A stretch of 36,122 nucleotides of DNA from an uncultured cyanobacterium. GTDB taxonomy: Bacteria; Cyanobacteriota; Cyanobacteriia; Cyanobacteriales; Nostocaceae. Under the pieces are notes generated by a model. The model made no database searches. It saw nothing but the letters and a program-made list of their open reading frames with translations, and was not told where the DNA came from. The stretch is taken from positions 1 to 36,122 of the forward strand of contig CAIVAU010000222.1 in NCBI GenBank assembly GCA_903903925.1, written 5' to 3'. Both the position numbers and the translations under genes were made by a program. Positions 7,021 to 12,797 of the stretch are shown one piece after another (position 1 is the first letter of the stretch; the number at the start of each line of letters is the position of its first letter).

Positions 7021-7266
7021 ATGACCACACTCCCCAAACCCTCTGCCCTGATCTCCAAAGGATTAAAGGTGCAGCAAATTAATAACTTCACCCTATTTAA
7101 ATTCACCGAAGAATTGGGTGATCGAATGCAAATCCTCCTTGACAAGAAAAAAGCAGATGGCCTGACCTCAGAGGAAGCGCTTGAACTAGAAGCAATTGGC
7201 GAACTCGACGAGATTTTTAGCTACATCAACGCAGTCATGGTCGCCAGAGCCAATGGTCATACCTAA
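7021..7266 (+). CDS. Small conserved protein paired with an HNH endonuclease
   Basis: This 81-residue protein has the recognisable cyanobacterial layout KGLKVQQINNFTLFKF, TEELGDRMQILLDKKKADGL, TSEEALELEAIGELDEIF. It has no signal or membrane segment and is acidic and helical in its second half. I know this type only as the usual upstream partner of a small HNH endonuclease gene; the next start (7253) overlaps its end by 14 bases, as expected for that pair. The biochemical role is unknown; an antitoxin-like or regulatory role is a guess. Here the downstream nuclease is damaged, so this gene may be a leftover. Confidence 0.7.
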   Translation: MTTLPKPSALISKGLKVQQINNFTLFKFTEELGDRMQILLDKKKADGLTSEEALELEAIGELDEIFSYINAVMVARANGHT

Positions 7267-7433
7267 ACCGCTCTACGAAACCGTTCGTCAACGTGCCCAA
7301 TTCCGTTGTGAATACTGCCACTATCCCGAACTGCTCAGTTCTGCACCGCCGAGAAGAACCCTTCATCCCAAATGCTCGACGCCAATGGATAATCGGTCAA
7401 CTTCACCCACCCACTGACGATCCAAGACAATAA
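7253..7433 (+). pseudogene. HNH endonuclease with internal deletion and frameshift
   Basis: From ATG 7253 the frame reads MVIPKPLYETVRQRAQFRCE, YCHYPELLSSA. This is the N-terminus of a family of about 150-180-residue HNH nucleases with a CxxC zinc site (CEYC). After about 7350 the C-terminal end of the same family appears in another frame (EEPFIPNARRQWIIGQLHPP, ending at TAA 7431-7433). The whole central part with the His-Asn-His catalytic core (VDHI...N..) is missing. An internal deletion of roughly 100 codons is the simplest explanation; the product cannot be a nuclease. Confidence 0.8.
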
Positions 7434-7618
7434 ACAACCTTGTAGCACGATGCCTGCTCCGGGCATAGCCGAAAAAGAATATAAAAGCCTTATACCGTAA
7501 GGGTGAATACCTCATTTCTACCAGATGTCTCATGATCAATGCTAGAACAGTTTTATTATGCATACCACTGGCGGCGTACCACCCGTTATGAATGAAAAAA
7601 ACACCACCATTCCTGGAA

Positions 7619-7641
7619 GGGCGGGGAGACCCCGCCCCTAC
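7619..7641. repeat. Perfect GC-rich palindrome
   Basis: GGGCGGGG-AGA-CCCCGCCC at 7619-7637 followed by CTAC. It is a perfect 8-bp stem with a 3-base loop. This is a very common dispersed palindrome in cyanobacterial intergenic DNA. It lies between the broken HNH gene and pknG, 73 bases before the pknG start. It lacks a T-run on the plus strand and so is not a canonical terminator there. Confidence 0.6.
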
Positions 7642-7713
7642 GTACTCCCTACTCCCCGTGTTTTTTCAGAGATCCTCACAACTAACAACTAAACTTAAAT
7701 AAAGGAAAGTCTT

Positions 7714-9897
7714 ATGGATGGCGATCGCTGTAAGCACAACAAGTGTACTGGTATTATTGAAGACAATTATTGTAACGTGTGTGGACTGGCTGAAATCAAG
7801 ACTGTAGAGACTTTGCATGGCATGTCTCTACGTGACAGCATTCAGAGGCAAAGCGCAAGTATTACCACTGGCACGGGTTCATCGCCGCTTACCAACCGTT
7901 CCAAAGGTTCGCGTCGTACAAGCAATACTTCCACGAGAAGTAGCCGCAAGCAACTTGGTGCGGGACTTGTTTCTGTGCCAGAACTGCCTTCGACGGAACC
8001 GGAAAAGGCAATCATGGCGGAAGCGAAGGTTCCTGAGAATAAACGCTTCTGCGCGAATTGTAACAACTCTCTGAGTCGGGAGAAAGGCTTTTGCGCTAAG
8101 TGCGGACAAAAGTATTCCTTCATCCCCTCCCTTAAGCCTAATGATTTGGTCGCTGGACAATATGAAGTGAAGGGTGCGATCGCCTTTGGTGGACTCGGCT
8201 GGATCTACTTGGGCTTTGACAGAATGCTTTCTCGTTACGTGGTACTCAAAGGTCTACTCAATACTGAAGATGCGGCGAGTGCGGCAGTAGCGGTAGCAGA
8301 ACGGCAGTTTTTGGCAGCGGTCAAACATGCCAATATTGTTGGTATTTATAACTTTGTCAATCACGGTACTGAAGGCTTCATCGTCATGGAGTATGTTGGA
8401 GGCAAGACACTGAAAGAAATTCGCCAACAGCGGGGACCGTTGCCAGTCGTGGAGGCGATTGCATACATCCACCGGATTTTAAGTGCTTTTGCTTACTTGC
8501 ATTCCTTGGGCTTGGTTTACTGCGACTTCAAGCCGGATAACGTGATGCTTGAAGGCAACGATGTGAAGTTAATCGACTTGGGCGGAGTGCGACGCATCGA
8601 TGATCCTCATGGAGATATCTATGGCACTGTCGGCTATAGCGCCCCGGAAGCGGGTGAAGGTCCGATAGTCGTATCAGATTTGTTTACCGTTGGCAGGACT
8701 CTCGCTGTTCTACTCACCAACATTAGAGGTTTTACCAAAGAACATTTATACACACTACCCAGTCCTCAAGAAGAACCGCTCTTTGCTCAGCAAGAATCAT
8801 TATATCGATTTTTAATTAGAGCAACAGCAGAGAATCCCGATGAGCGCTTTCAGTTTGCGGATGAAATGGCAGATCAGTTACTTGGTGTGCTGCGGGAAAT
8901 AGTTGCCACTGAAACAAAAACTCCGCGTCCAGCCTCCAGCAATCTTTTCGGCGGGGATATGCTTGCACTGAGAAATAGTGGTGATTTAGGTGCAATTAAA
9001 GCTGACTATCACCAGTTGCCAATGCCGATGCTGGACGCCACAGAACCAGGTTTCAACGCGGTACTTAATGCAAGTGCCATTGCCGATCCTGACACACGAA
9101 TTACCAGTTTAAGACAAGTTGTTCAGCAATTCCCTAATTCTAGAGAAGCGCTGCTACGTTTGGCAAGCAGCCTGATTGACATTGGCACTTATGACGAGGC
9201 AGAACAAGTTTTGGTGCAAGTTGAAGAGAAAGATCCTTGGGACTGGCGAGTGTTGTGGTATAGGGGACGAAGTCTGATGTCACAGGGCAAGGCCAAGGAA
9301 GCCGAAGCAGCTTTCGACCAAGTTTACTTTGACCTGCCTGGAGAACTGACACCTAAATTAGCACTTGGCTTGGCGGCTGAAGATGCAGGTCATTTCCAAC
9401 TGGCGATTCAGATGTATGATTTAGTTTCCCGTACCGATCCTAGTTATACCTCGGCAGCGTTTGGTTTGGCTCGTTGTTTGTGTGCGACGGGAGACAGGAA
9501 CGGCGCAGTAGCAGCGTTGCAACGGATACCGCAAACTTCTAACTTGTATGTGCGATCGCGTGTGGAAATTGCCCGGACGCTGATAGACCCTTCCCGTTCT
9601 TTACCAGGGGCGAAGGAACTTGAGGAAGCTTCAATGGCAATTGAGGCACTCACTCTGAATGGCATGGATCGTTATCAATTAACAAAACAAGTTTTGGAAA
9701 CCGCCTTAAATCTGGTCACCTCCCAAGCACTCTCACCCACTTCCTCGATCTCAATCTTGGGACAGCCATTTGAGGAATTACATCTCAGAAAAGGGCTAGA
9801 GAGATCTCTGCGAGATATGGCACACCTATCTACTGGGAAGGAGAAGATTCTCTTGGTCGATGAAGCAAACCGTGTCCGTCCTAGAACCCTATTTTAA
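7714..9897 (+). CDS. pknG: PknG-type serine/threonine protein kinase
   Basis: This 727-residue soluble kinase has the full architecture of mycobacterial PknG. A first Cys cluster (Cys6, 11, 20, 23) and a rubredoxin-like zinc ribbon (Cys113, 116, 127, 130) lead into YSFIPSLKPNDLVAGQYEV. The kinase domain has GGLGWIYLGFD, Lys179 in VVLKGL, the unusual catalytic loop YCDFKPDN (Asp271) and DLG at Asp288 in place of DFG, just as in PknG. TPR-like repeats follow from about residue 450. It ends LVDEANRVRPRTLF, almost the mycobacterial C-terminus. PknG regulates 2-oxoglutarate dehydrogenase/glutamate metabolism through an FHA protein in actinobacteria; the target here is unknown. A strong ribosome-binding site (AAAGGAAAG) precedes the ATG. 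An upstream solute-binding lipoprotein and coiled-coil gene recall the actinobacterial glnH-glnX-pknG grouping. Confidence 0.93.
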   Translation: MDGDRCKHNKCTGIIEDNYCNVCGLAEIKTVETLHGMSLRDSIQRQSASITTGTGSSPLTNRSKGSRRTSNTSTRSSRKQLGAGLVSVPELPSTEPEKAIMAEAKVPENKRFCANCNNSLSREKGFCAKCGQKYSFIPSLKPNDLVAGQYEVKGAIAFGGLGWIYLGFDRMLSRYVVLKGLLNTEDAASAAVAVAERQFLAAVKHANIVGIYNFVNHGTEGFIVMEYVGGKTLKEIRQQRGPLPVVEAIAYIHRILSAFAYLHSLGLVYCDFKPDNVMLEGNDVKLIDLGGVRRIDDPHGDIYGTVGYSAPEAGEGPIVVSDLFTVGRTLAVLLTNIRGFTKEHLYTLPSPQEEPLFAQQESLYRFLIRATAENPDERFQFADEMADQLLGVLREIVATETKTPRPASSNLFGGDMLALRNSGDLGAIKADYHQLPMPMLDATEPGFNAVLNASAIADPDTRITSLRQVVQQFPNSREALLRLASSLIDIGTYDEAEQVLVQVEEKDPWDWRVLWYRGRSLMSQGKAKEAEAAFDQVYFDLPGELTPKLALGLAAEDAGHFQLAIQMYDLVSRTDPSYTSAAFGLARCLCATGDRNGAVAALQRIPQTSNLYVRSRVEIARTLIDPSRSLPGAKELEEASMAIEALTLNGMDRYQLTKQVLETALNLVTSQALSPTSSISILGQPFEELHLRKGLERSLRDMAHLSTGKEKILLVDEANRVRPRTLF

Positions 9898-9906
9898 ATT
9901 TAACGT

Positions 9907-9943
9907 ATAACCTTATTGCTATAATGCTATAATAGTAGGTTAT
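9907..9943 (+). promoter_or_regulatory. Promoter/operator of the VapBC pair
   Basis: Two overlapping -10-like TATAAT boxes (9920-9925 and 9928-9933), in a GCTATAAT direct repeat, are flanked by a perfect inverted repeat ATAACCT (9907-9913) / AGGTTAT (9937-9943). An operator bracketing the -10 region fits the usual autorepression of toxin-antitoxin operons. The antitoxin start is 43 bases further on, behind TAGGAG. Confidence 0.5.
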
Positions 9944-9985
9944 TTGATACTAGGCAGTAGATATCTTCGAGTATAGGAGTCGTTT

Positions 9986-10213
9986 ATGCTACTACAAGAA
10001 CTGAAGGAACAGGTCGTCAAGCTACCGCCAAGCGATCGCCTTGAGTTGGTAAGTGCCATCATTGAGTCCTTAAAAACTCAGCCAATTTCTGGAAATGATC
10101 GCTCTGGTGCAATTCGACGGATGCGAGGCTTGCTGAAAACAGACAAACCTGCACCAACCGAGGAAGAAGTAGCTAGGATGTTGGAAGACCGAAGGGTAGA
10201 GAAGTATCTCTAG
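9986..10213 (+). CDS. Antitoxin of an intact VapBC pair
   Basis: The protein has 75 residues. Its N-terminal segment (LLQELKEQVVKLPPSDRLEL, VSAIIESLKT) resembles the helical DNA-binding/dimerisation part of cyanobacterial antitoxins. The tail (RRMRGLLKTDKPAPTEEEVA, RMLEDRRVEKYL) is of the type that wraps the PIN toxin in paired genes. TAGGAG precedes the ATG. The stop codon overlaps the GTG of the toxin by one base (TAGTG), so the two are translationally coupled. It probably represses the operator-like repeat upstream. Confidence 0.85.
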   Translation: MLLQELKEQVVKLPPSDRLELVSAIIESLKTQPISGNDRSGAIRRMRGLLKTDKPAPTEEEVARMLEDRRVEKYL

Positions 10214-10641
10214 TGAAAGTTTTAATTGATACCAACATTGTCCTAGATTTTCTATTGCAGCGGGAGCCATTTTTCCAAGACGCAGAACAGCTATTCCAAG
10301 CGATCGATGTGGGAAAAGTCGTAGGCTACGTTACAGCCACAACACTTACAGATATTTTCTACATTGCTCGTAGGCACACCCGCAGTGTTGAGCAAGCGCG
10401 GCAAGCAGTCTCGGAAACACTGACTGCTATGGCGATTTGTCCGATCAATCGAGCCGTTTTAGAATCAGCCTTTAAATCTGGTTTGGCTGATTTTGAAGAC
10501 GCTGTTCAAATTTTTAGTGCGGTTGCTCAAGGATTAGACGCTATTGTGACACGCGATGCTCAAGGTTTTTTGAGTTCGCCTGTACCTGTGTTATCTGTTC
10601 AGGATTTGTTGCAGCAAGTCAGGCAGCAAAATAGTGGTTAA
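10213..10641 (+). CDS. PIN-domain ribonuclease toxin (VapC-like)
   Basis: This full-length 142-residue PIN toxin starts at the GTG overlapping the antitoxin stop. Active-site acids are visible in the expected order: LIDTNIVLDFL (first Asp), TTLTDIFYIARR, LADFEDAVQIFSAVA and IVTRDAQGF. It would cleave RNA when released from the antitoxin. It is the only type II pair in the window whose two genes both appear intact. An HIP1-like GCGATCG occurs inside. No sign of decay. Confidence 0.9.
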   Translation: MKVLIDTNIVLDFLLQREPFFQDAEQLFQAIDVGKVVGYVTATTLTDIFYIARRHTRSVEQARQAVSETLTAMAICPINRAVLESAFKSGLADFEDAVQIFSAVAQGLDAIVTRDAQGFLSSPVPVLSVQDLLQQVRQQNSG

Positions 10642-10734
10642 GTTGGGTAGGAAGCACAATATGGGCGATCGTAAAGATTTTGGCGAAGGTATTGGCTGAG
10701 TAGAATAAATTATTCTCGTTTCACACCACTCCCT

Positions 10735-10911
10735 ATGTTAGTTATCGTGAATAAGTTGGGACTAACCGCTATTAAACGTTTCAAAAACTTGTTTGAAGCA
10801 AAGGAAATGAATCGAGTTTCTCTGTTAGAAGCCAGGAAATATTCTAACATTGTGGTTTTCGATTCAAACAGAAAAAAAGTGATTTTCGATCTTGCTAACG
10901 TAAAAATTTAA
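10735..10911 (+). CDS. Small hypothetical protein (58 residues)
   Basis: An open frame from ATG 10735 to TAA 10909-10911 reads MLVIVNKLGLTAIKRFKNLF and ends NRKKVIFDLANVKI. It is basic in the N-terminal half and has a beta-strand-like hydrophobic end (NIVVFDSN..KVIFDL). No family recognised. Upstream bases show no strong ribosome-binding site; a GTG at 10747 is an alternative start. The next small gene follows after 13 bases in the same direction, which favours a real two-gene unit. Confidence 0.45.
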   Translation: MLVIVNKLGLTAIKRFKNLFEAKEMNRVSLLEARKYSNIVVFDSNRKKVIFDLANVKI

Positions 10912-10924
10912 GGATATAGAACAG

Positions 10925-11137
10925 ATGACTAGCTACTCAACAGATCAATTGATCAACGCTGTGAATACACAAAAGGGATCAGATCAGCAATTCGCGCAGA
11001 AATTAAGTGCAGCAGTTAAGCGTAAAGAGAAAAATTGCCTGAAGAAGCTTATCCAAGATGTAGCCCTAAAGATATTTGGGGTACTAGTTGAGGCTATAAT
11101 AAATGCCGCTTTGAACCACTTTTTTGCCCTCCACTGA
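10925..11137 (+). CDS. Small hypothetical protein (70 residues)
   Basis: The start is ATG 10925 behind AAGGATA. The first half (MTSYSTDQLINAVNTQKGSD, QQFAQKLSAAVKRKEKNC) is polar and helical. The second half (LKKLIQDVALKIFGVLVEAI, INAALNHFFALH) is an amphipathic to hydrophobic helix that could associate with a membrane or a partner. No family recognised. It lies between an intact VapBC pair and a toxin-immunity pair, so a small toxin or antitoxin role is possible but unproven. Confidence 0.5.
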   Translation: MTSYSTDQLINAVNTQKGSDQQFAQKLSAAVKRKEKNCLKKLIQDVALKIFGVLVEAIINAALNHFFALH

Positions 11138-11230
11138 AACTCAATAAACAATACAGTTCTTTATTAAACTAGAAGTCATAAATACAAATTGCAGAATAGA
11201 CTCGCGCTTTAAGTAAGCTCATCAGAGTGG

Positions 11231-11257
11231 TTCTCAAGAATTCGTTGGACTTGAGAA
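11231..11257. repeat. Inverted repeat over the immunity-gene stop
   Basis: A perfect 8-bp inverted repeat, TTCTCAAG (11231-11238) and CTTGAGAA (11250-11257), overlaps the stop codon (11234-11236) of the minus-strand gene. There is no T-run after it on the minus strand, so it may stabilise the mRNA end rather than terminate transcription. Confidence 0.4.
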
Positions 11258-11623
11258 TTTACCAACAAACAAGTCGGGCGAAGATTCTAATTGAGCATCT
11301 TCTAATTCAAGCCGAGTTTCGTTATCAGCACTTAAAAATTCTTCAAATAACTCAAAAAAACGCTCTAACGCAGTACGTTCATCTTCTGAGTAGAAGAGAA
11401 TGACTTTATCCCAGGATTGGCTAGATGTGATATTAAATTTTTTCTGAATCCATCCTTGGAATTCAGTAAATTTCTTTTCTTGTTCAGTTTGAGAAATGCC
11501 TAGTTCACGACGAGCAAAAATGTAACCTGCTAAACAAGAGCGGAGGTTACTGATTGCGGGTTTACCCAGATACATGGAAGGTCTTTTCTTTATCTTCTGA
11601 ATCAGTTCGTAAAAGCTACTCAT
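11234..11623 (-). CDS. Probable immunity protein for the papain-fold toxin
   Basis: This 129-residue acidic soluble protein starts MSSFYELIQKIKKRPSMYLG and continues KPAISNLRSCLAGYIFARRE. The 'IKKRP.MYLG.....L..FL.GY..AR' opening is seen in small cyanobacterial proteins that accompany toxin domains. A central SWDKVILFYSEDERTALERF and an acidic tail follow. It is 14 bases downstream of the papain-fold toxin in the same operon, behind AGGAGGA, the usual place of an immunity gene. The immunity role is inferred from position and size; I see no enzymatic motif. Confidence 0.7.
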   Translation of the reverse strand: MSSFYELIQKIKKRPSMYLGKPAISNLRSCLAGYIFARRELGISQTEQEKKFTEFQGWIQKKFNITSSQSWDKVILFYSEDERTALERFFELFEEFLSADNETRLELEDAQLESSPDLFVGKFSSPTNS

Positions 11624-11637
11624 GATCTTCCTCCTAC

Positions 11638-12003
11638 CTAGAAATCAATTTTTGTGATTTGGAAATCTCCACCTATGTCTTTTATAGGACAGTAGAGATT
11701 ATTTATCCAATTTACTCTTGAGACTCCTTGAGGATGAATATTATCAAACACCAGTTCTTCGCCTTCTATTTCAAGCACAATTGCTTGATGCTGACCATTT
11801 GTAGAGATATTTTGCTTGAGAATTTCGTGGTAGATGTTACAAAAAGGGTCTTCTGTACTTCCCGTAAACAGATTGATTTGCTGACCAAAAATTCCTTGCT
11901 CTATCAGGAATCTTTTGATTGCTTCGGCACATTGAACACATTCAAAGATTTGAAAACTACTAGCAATGCTAGCGATTTGTTGGCGAAGTCCTGAATCATA
12001 CAC
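11638..12003 (-). CDS. Stand-alone papain-fold toxin (Tox-PL-2 type)
   Basis: This 121-residue protein matches the papain-fold toxin domain used as the C-terminal warhead of polymorphic toxins. The catalytic Cys is in FECVQCAEAIKRFL (Cys22/Cys25), the His in NGQHQAIVLEI (His72) and the Asp/Asn in ELVFDNIHPQG (Asp87-Asn88). It has no secretion domain, signal peptide or RHS/hemagglutinin repeats, so it is a free domain. The only start in the frame near the domain is GTG 12003, which lies too close to AAGGA for a good ribosome-binding site; the frame stays open upstream into the truncated vapC, so a longer start is possible. The probable immunity gene follows at once. Activity (deamidase or protease) is not known. 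Confidence 0.8.
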   Translation of the reverse strand: MYDSGLRQQIASIASSFQIFECVQCAEAIKRFLIEQGIFGQQINLFTGSTEDPFCNIYHEILKQNISTNGQHQAIVLEIEGEELVFDNIHPQGVSRVNWINNLYCPIKDIGGDFQITKIDF

Positions 12004-12011
12004 ATCCTTAC

Positions 12012-12167
12012 TTATACCATATTTATACCATGAGTCAGTGCGATCACCTCGCTCATGTTGACGGTACTTACGATCGCCTCTGGAAGCGCCTCTTCCACGG
12101 TGTCACCCCTAGGCTCTCCCGCCAGGAATGCAAGGAGTGCCGATGCATCGAGGACGTACTTAGTCAT
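12012..12167 (-). pseudogene. VapC-type PIN toxin, truncated after 51 residues
   Basis: ATG 12167 overlaps the antitoxin stop by eight bases, typical of vapBC. The protein begins MTKYVLDASALLAFLAGEP with the first PIN Asp, passes AIVSTVNMSEVIA, then ends abruptly as LTHGINMV at 12012. PIN toxins of this type have about 130 residues, with two or three further catalytic acids, so the C-terminal 60 percent is missing. The truncation falls exactly where the papain-toxin operon begins, suggesting that the toxin-immunity cassette replaced the vapC end. Confidence 0.8.
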
Positions 12168-12414
12168 CCGCTGCCTCACGCCGTCGTTCGGCAAGAAGTT
12201 CGTCTGAAAGTAGGGTTCCTTCTGTTACGTACTGTCTCACGAGTGCTTTTGCTCGTCGCAGGGCTTCCTTGCGGGAAAGGATACGGATCTCTTCTGCTTC
12301 GAGCGAGATCACCACATCGTCACCCACATTAAGTCCGAGTGCTCGTCGGTACTCCGCAGGGATAACAATCCTGCCACCATCAGTAACTTTGGTAGAAATG
12401 GAGTTTATCCCCAT
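12160..12414 (-). CDS. AbrB/SpoVT-fold antitoxin (VapB type)
   Basis: The protein has 84 residues with a swapped-hairpin AbrB DNA-binding domain at residues 5-50 (ISTKVTDGGRIVIPAEYRRA, LGLNVGDDVVISLE). An arginine-rich helical tail (KEALRRAKALVRQYV...ELLAERRREAADD) would bind the toxin. It is intact and has a plausible operator in front. The downstream VapC is truncated, so it may act only as a repressor now. Confidence 0.88.
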   Translation of the reverse strand: MGINSISTKVTDGGRIVIPAEYRRALGLNVGDDVVISLEAEEIRILSRKEALRRAKALVRQYVTEGTLLSDELLAERRREAADD

Positions 12415-12428
12415 ATTTTTGGTTTATG

Positions 12429-12444
12429 ATACTACTCTTAGTAT
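12429..12444 (-). promoter_or_regulatory. Inverted repeat upstream of the AbrB-type antitoxin
   Basis: ATACTA (12429-12434) and TAGTAT (12439-12444) form a perfect inverted repeat 15 bases before the antitoxin start. The minus strand nearby has TATACT, a -10-like box. It is a fitting autoregulatory operator for an AbrB-fold antitoxin. Confidence 0.45.
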
Positions 12445-12510
12445 ATGTCATAATAAAGTTCTGATGGAGTGATCGCAGTGCGTGGTATTCCTGGTTGGAA
12501 GTTATTTGTC

Positions 12511-12780
12511 TTAATAATTGACGTTTGAATCCAAAACTTGTATCTCTTGCACAACTAAAGTTTCTGGACTCGGAGCAATTTCATTCACTGAAAGCATACA
12601 TCAGTAAAGGACGGTTTGAGTAATACATAGAAAAACCGATAGATTTGTAGTATAATGAACAAAGTTATTTTTACCACGCGCTTTAATTAAGGCATTGTCG
12701 TCTAAAACATTGCTGCTTGAGGAGATGTCATCTAGGATTTTGTCAGTAGCAAAAGTCTGACCCGTGAAAGTAGTCACCAT
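12511..12780 (-). pseudogene. Small hypothetical frame interrupted by TGA
   Basis: On the minus strand, behind AAAAAGAG, ATG 12780 opens a frame reading MVTTFTGQTFATDKILDDIS, SSSNVLDDNALIKARGKNNF and ending at TGA 12601-12603. The same frame continues as CMLSVNEIAPSPETLVVQEI, QVLDSN to a TAA at 12511-12513. The two parts make 89 codons with one internal TGA, perhaps from TGG (Trp). I do not recognise the protein; it could also be two short ORFs (59 and 28 residues) or chance. Confidence 0.35.
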
Positions 12781-12797
12781 ACACTCTTTTTAGCACC

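Noticed and set aside
7434..7610. Short coding-like stretch (EQFYYAYHWRRTTRYE) near 7542-7592
   Set aside because: Too short to assign to a family; no start or neighbouring homology supports it.
12030..12332. Plus-strand open frame of 100 codons
   Set aside because: It is fully antisense to the AbrB-type antitoxin and truncated vapC, both of which have clear motifs.
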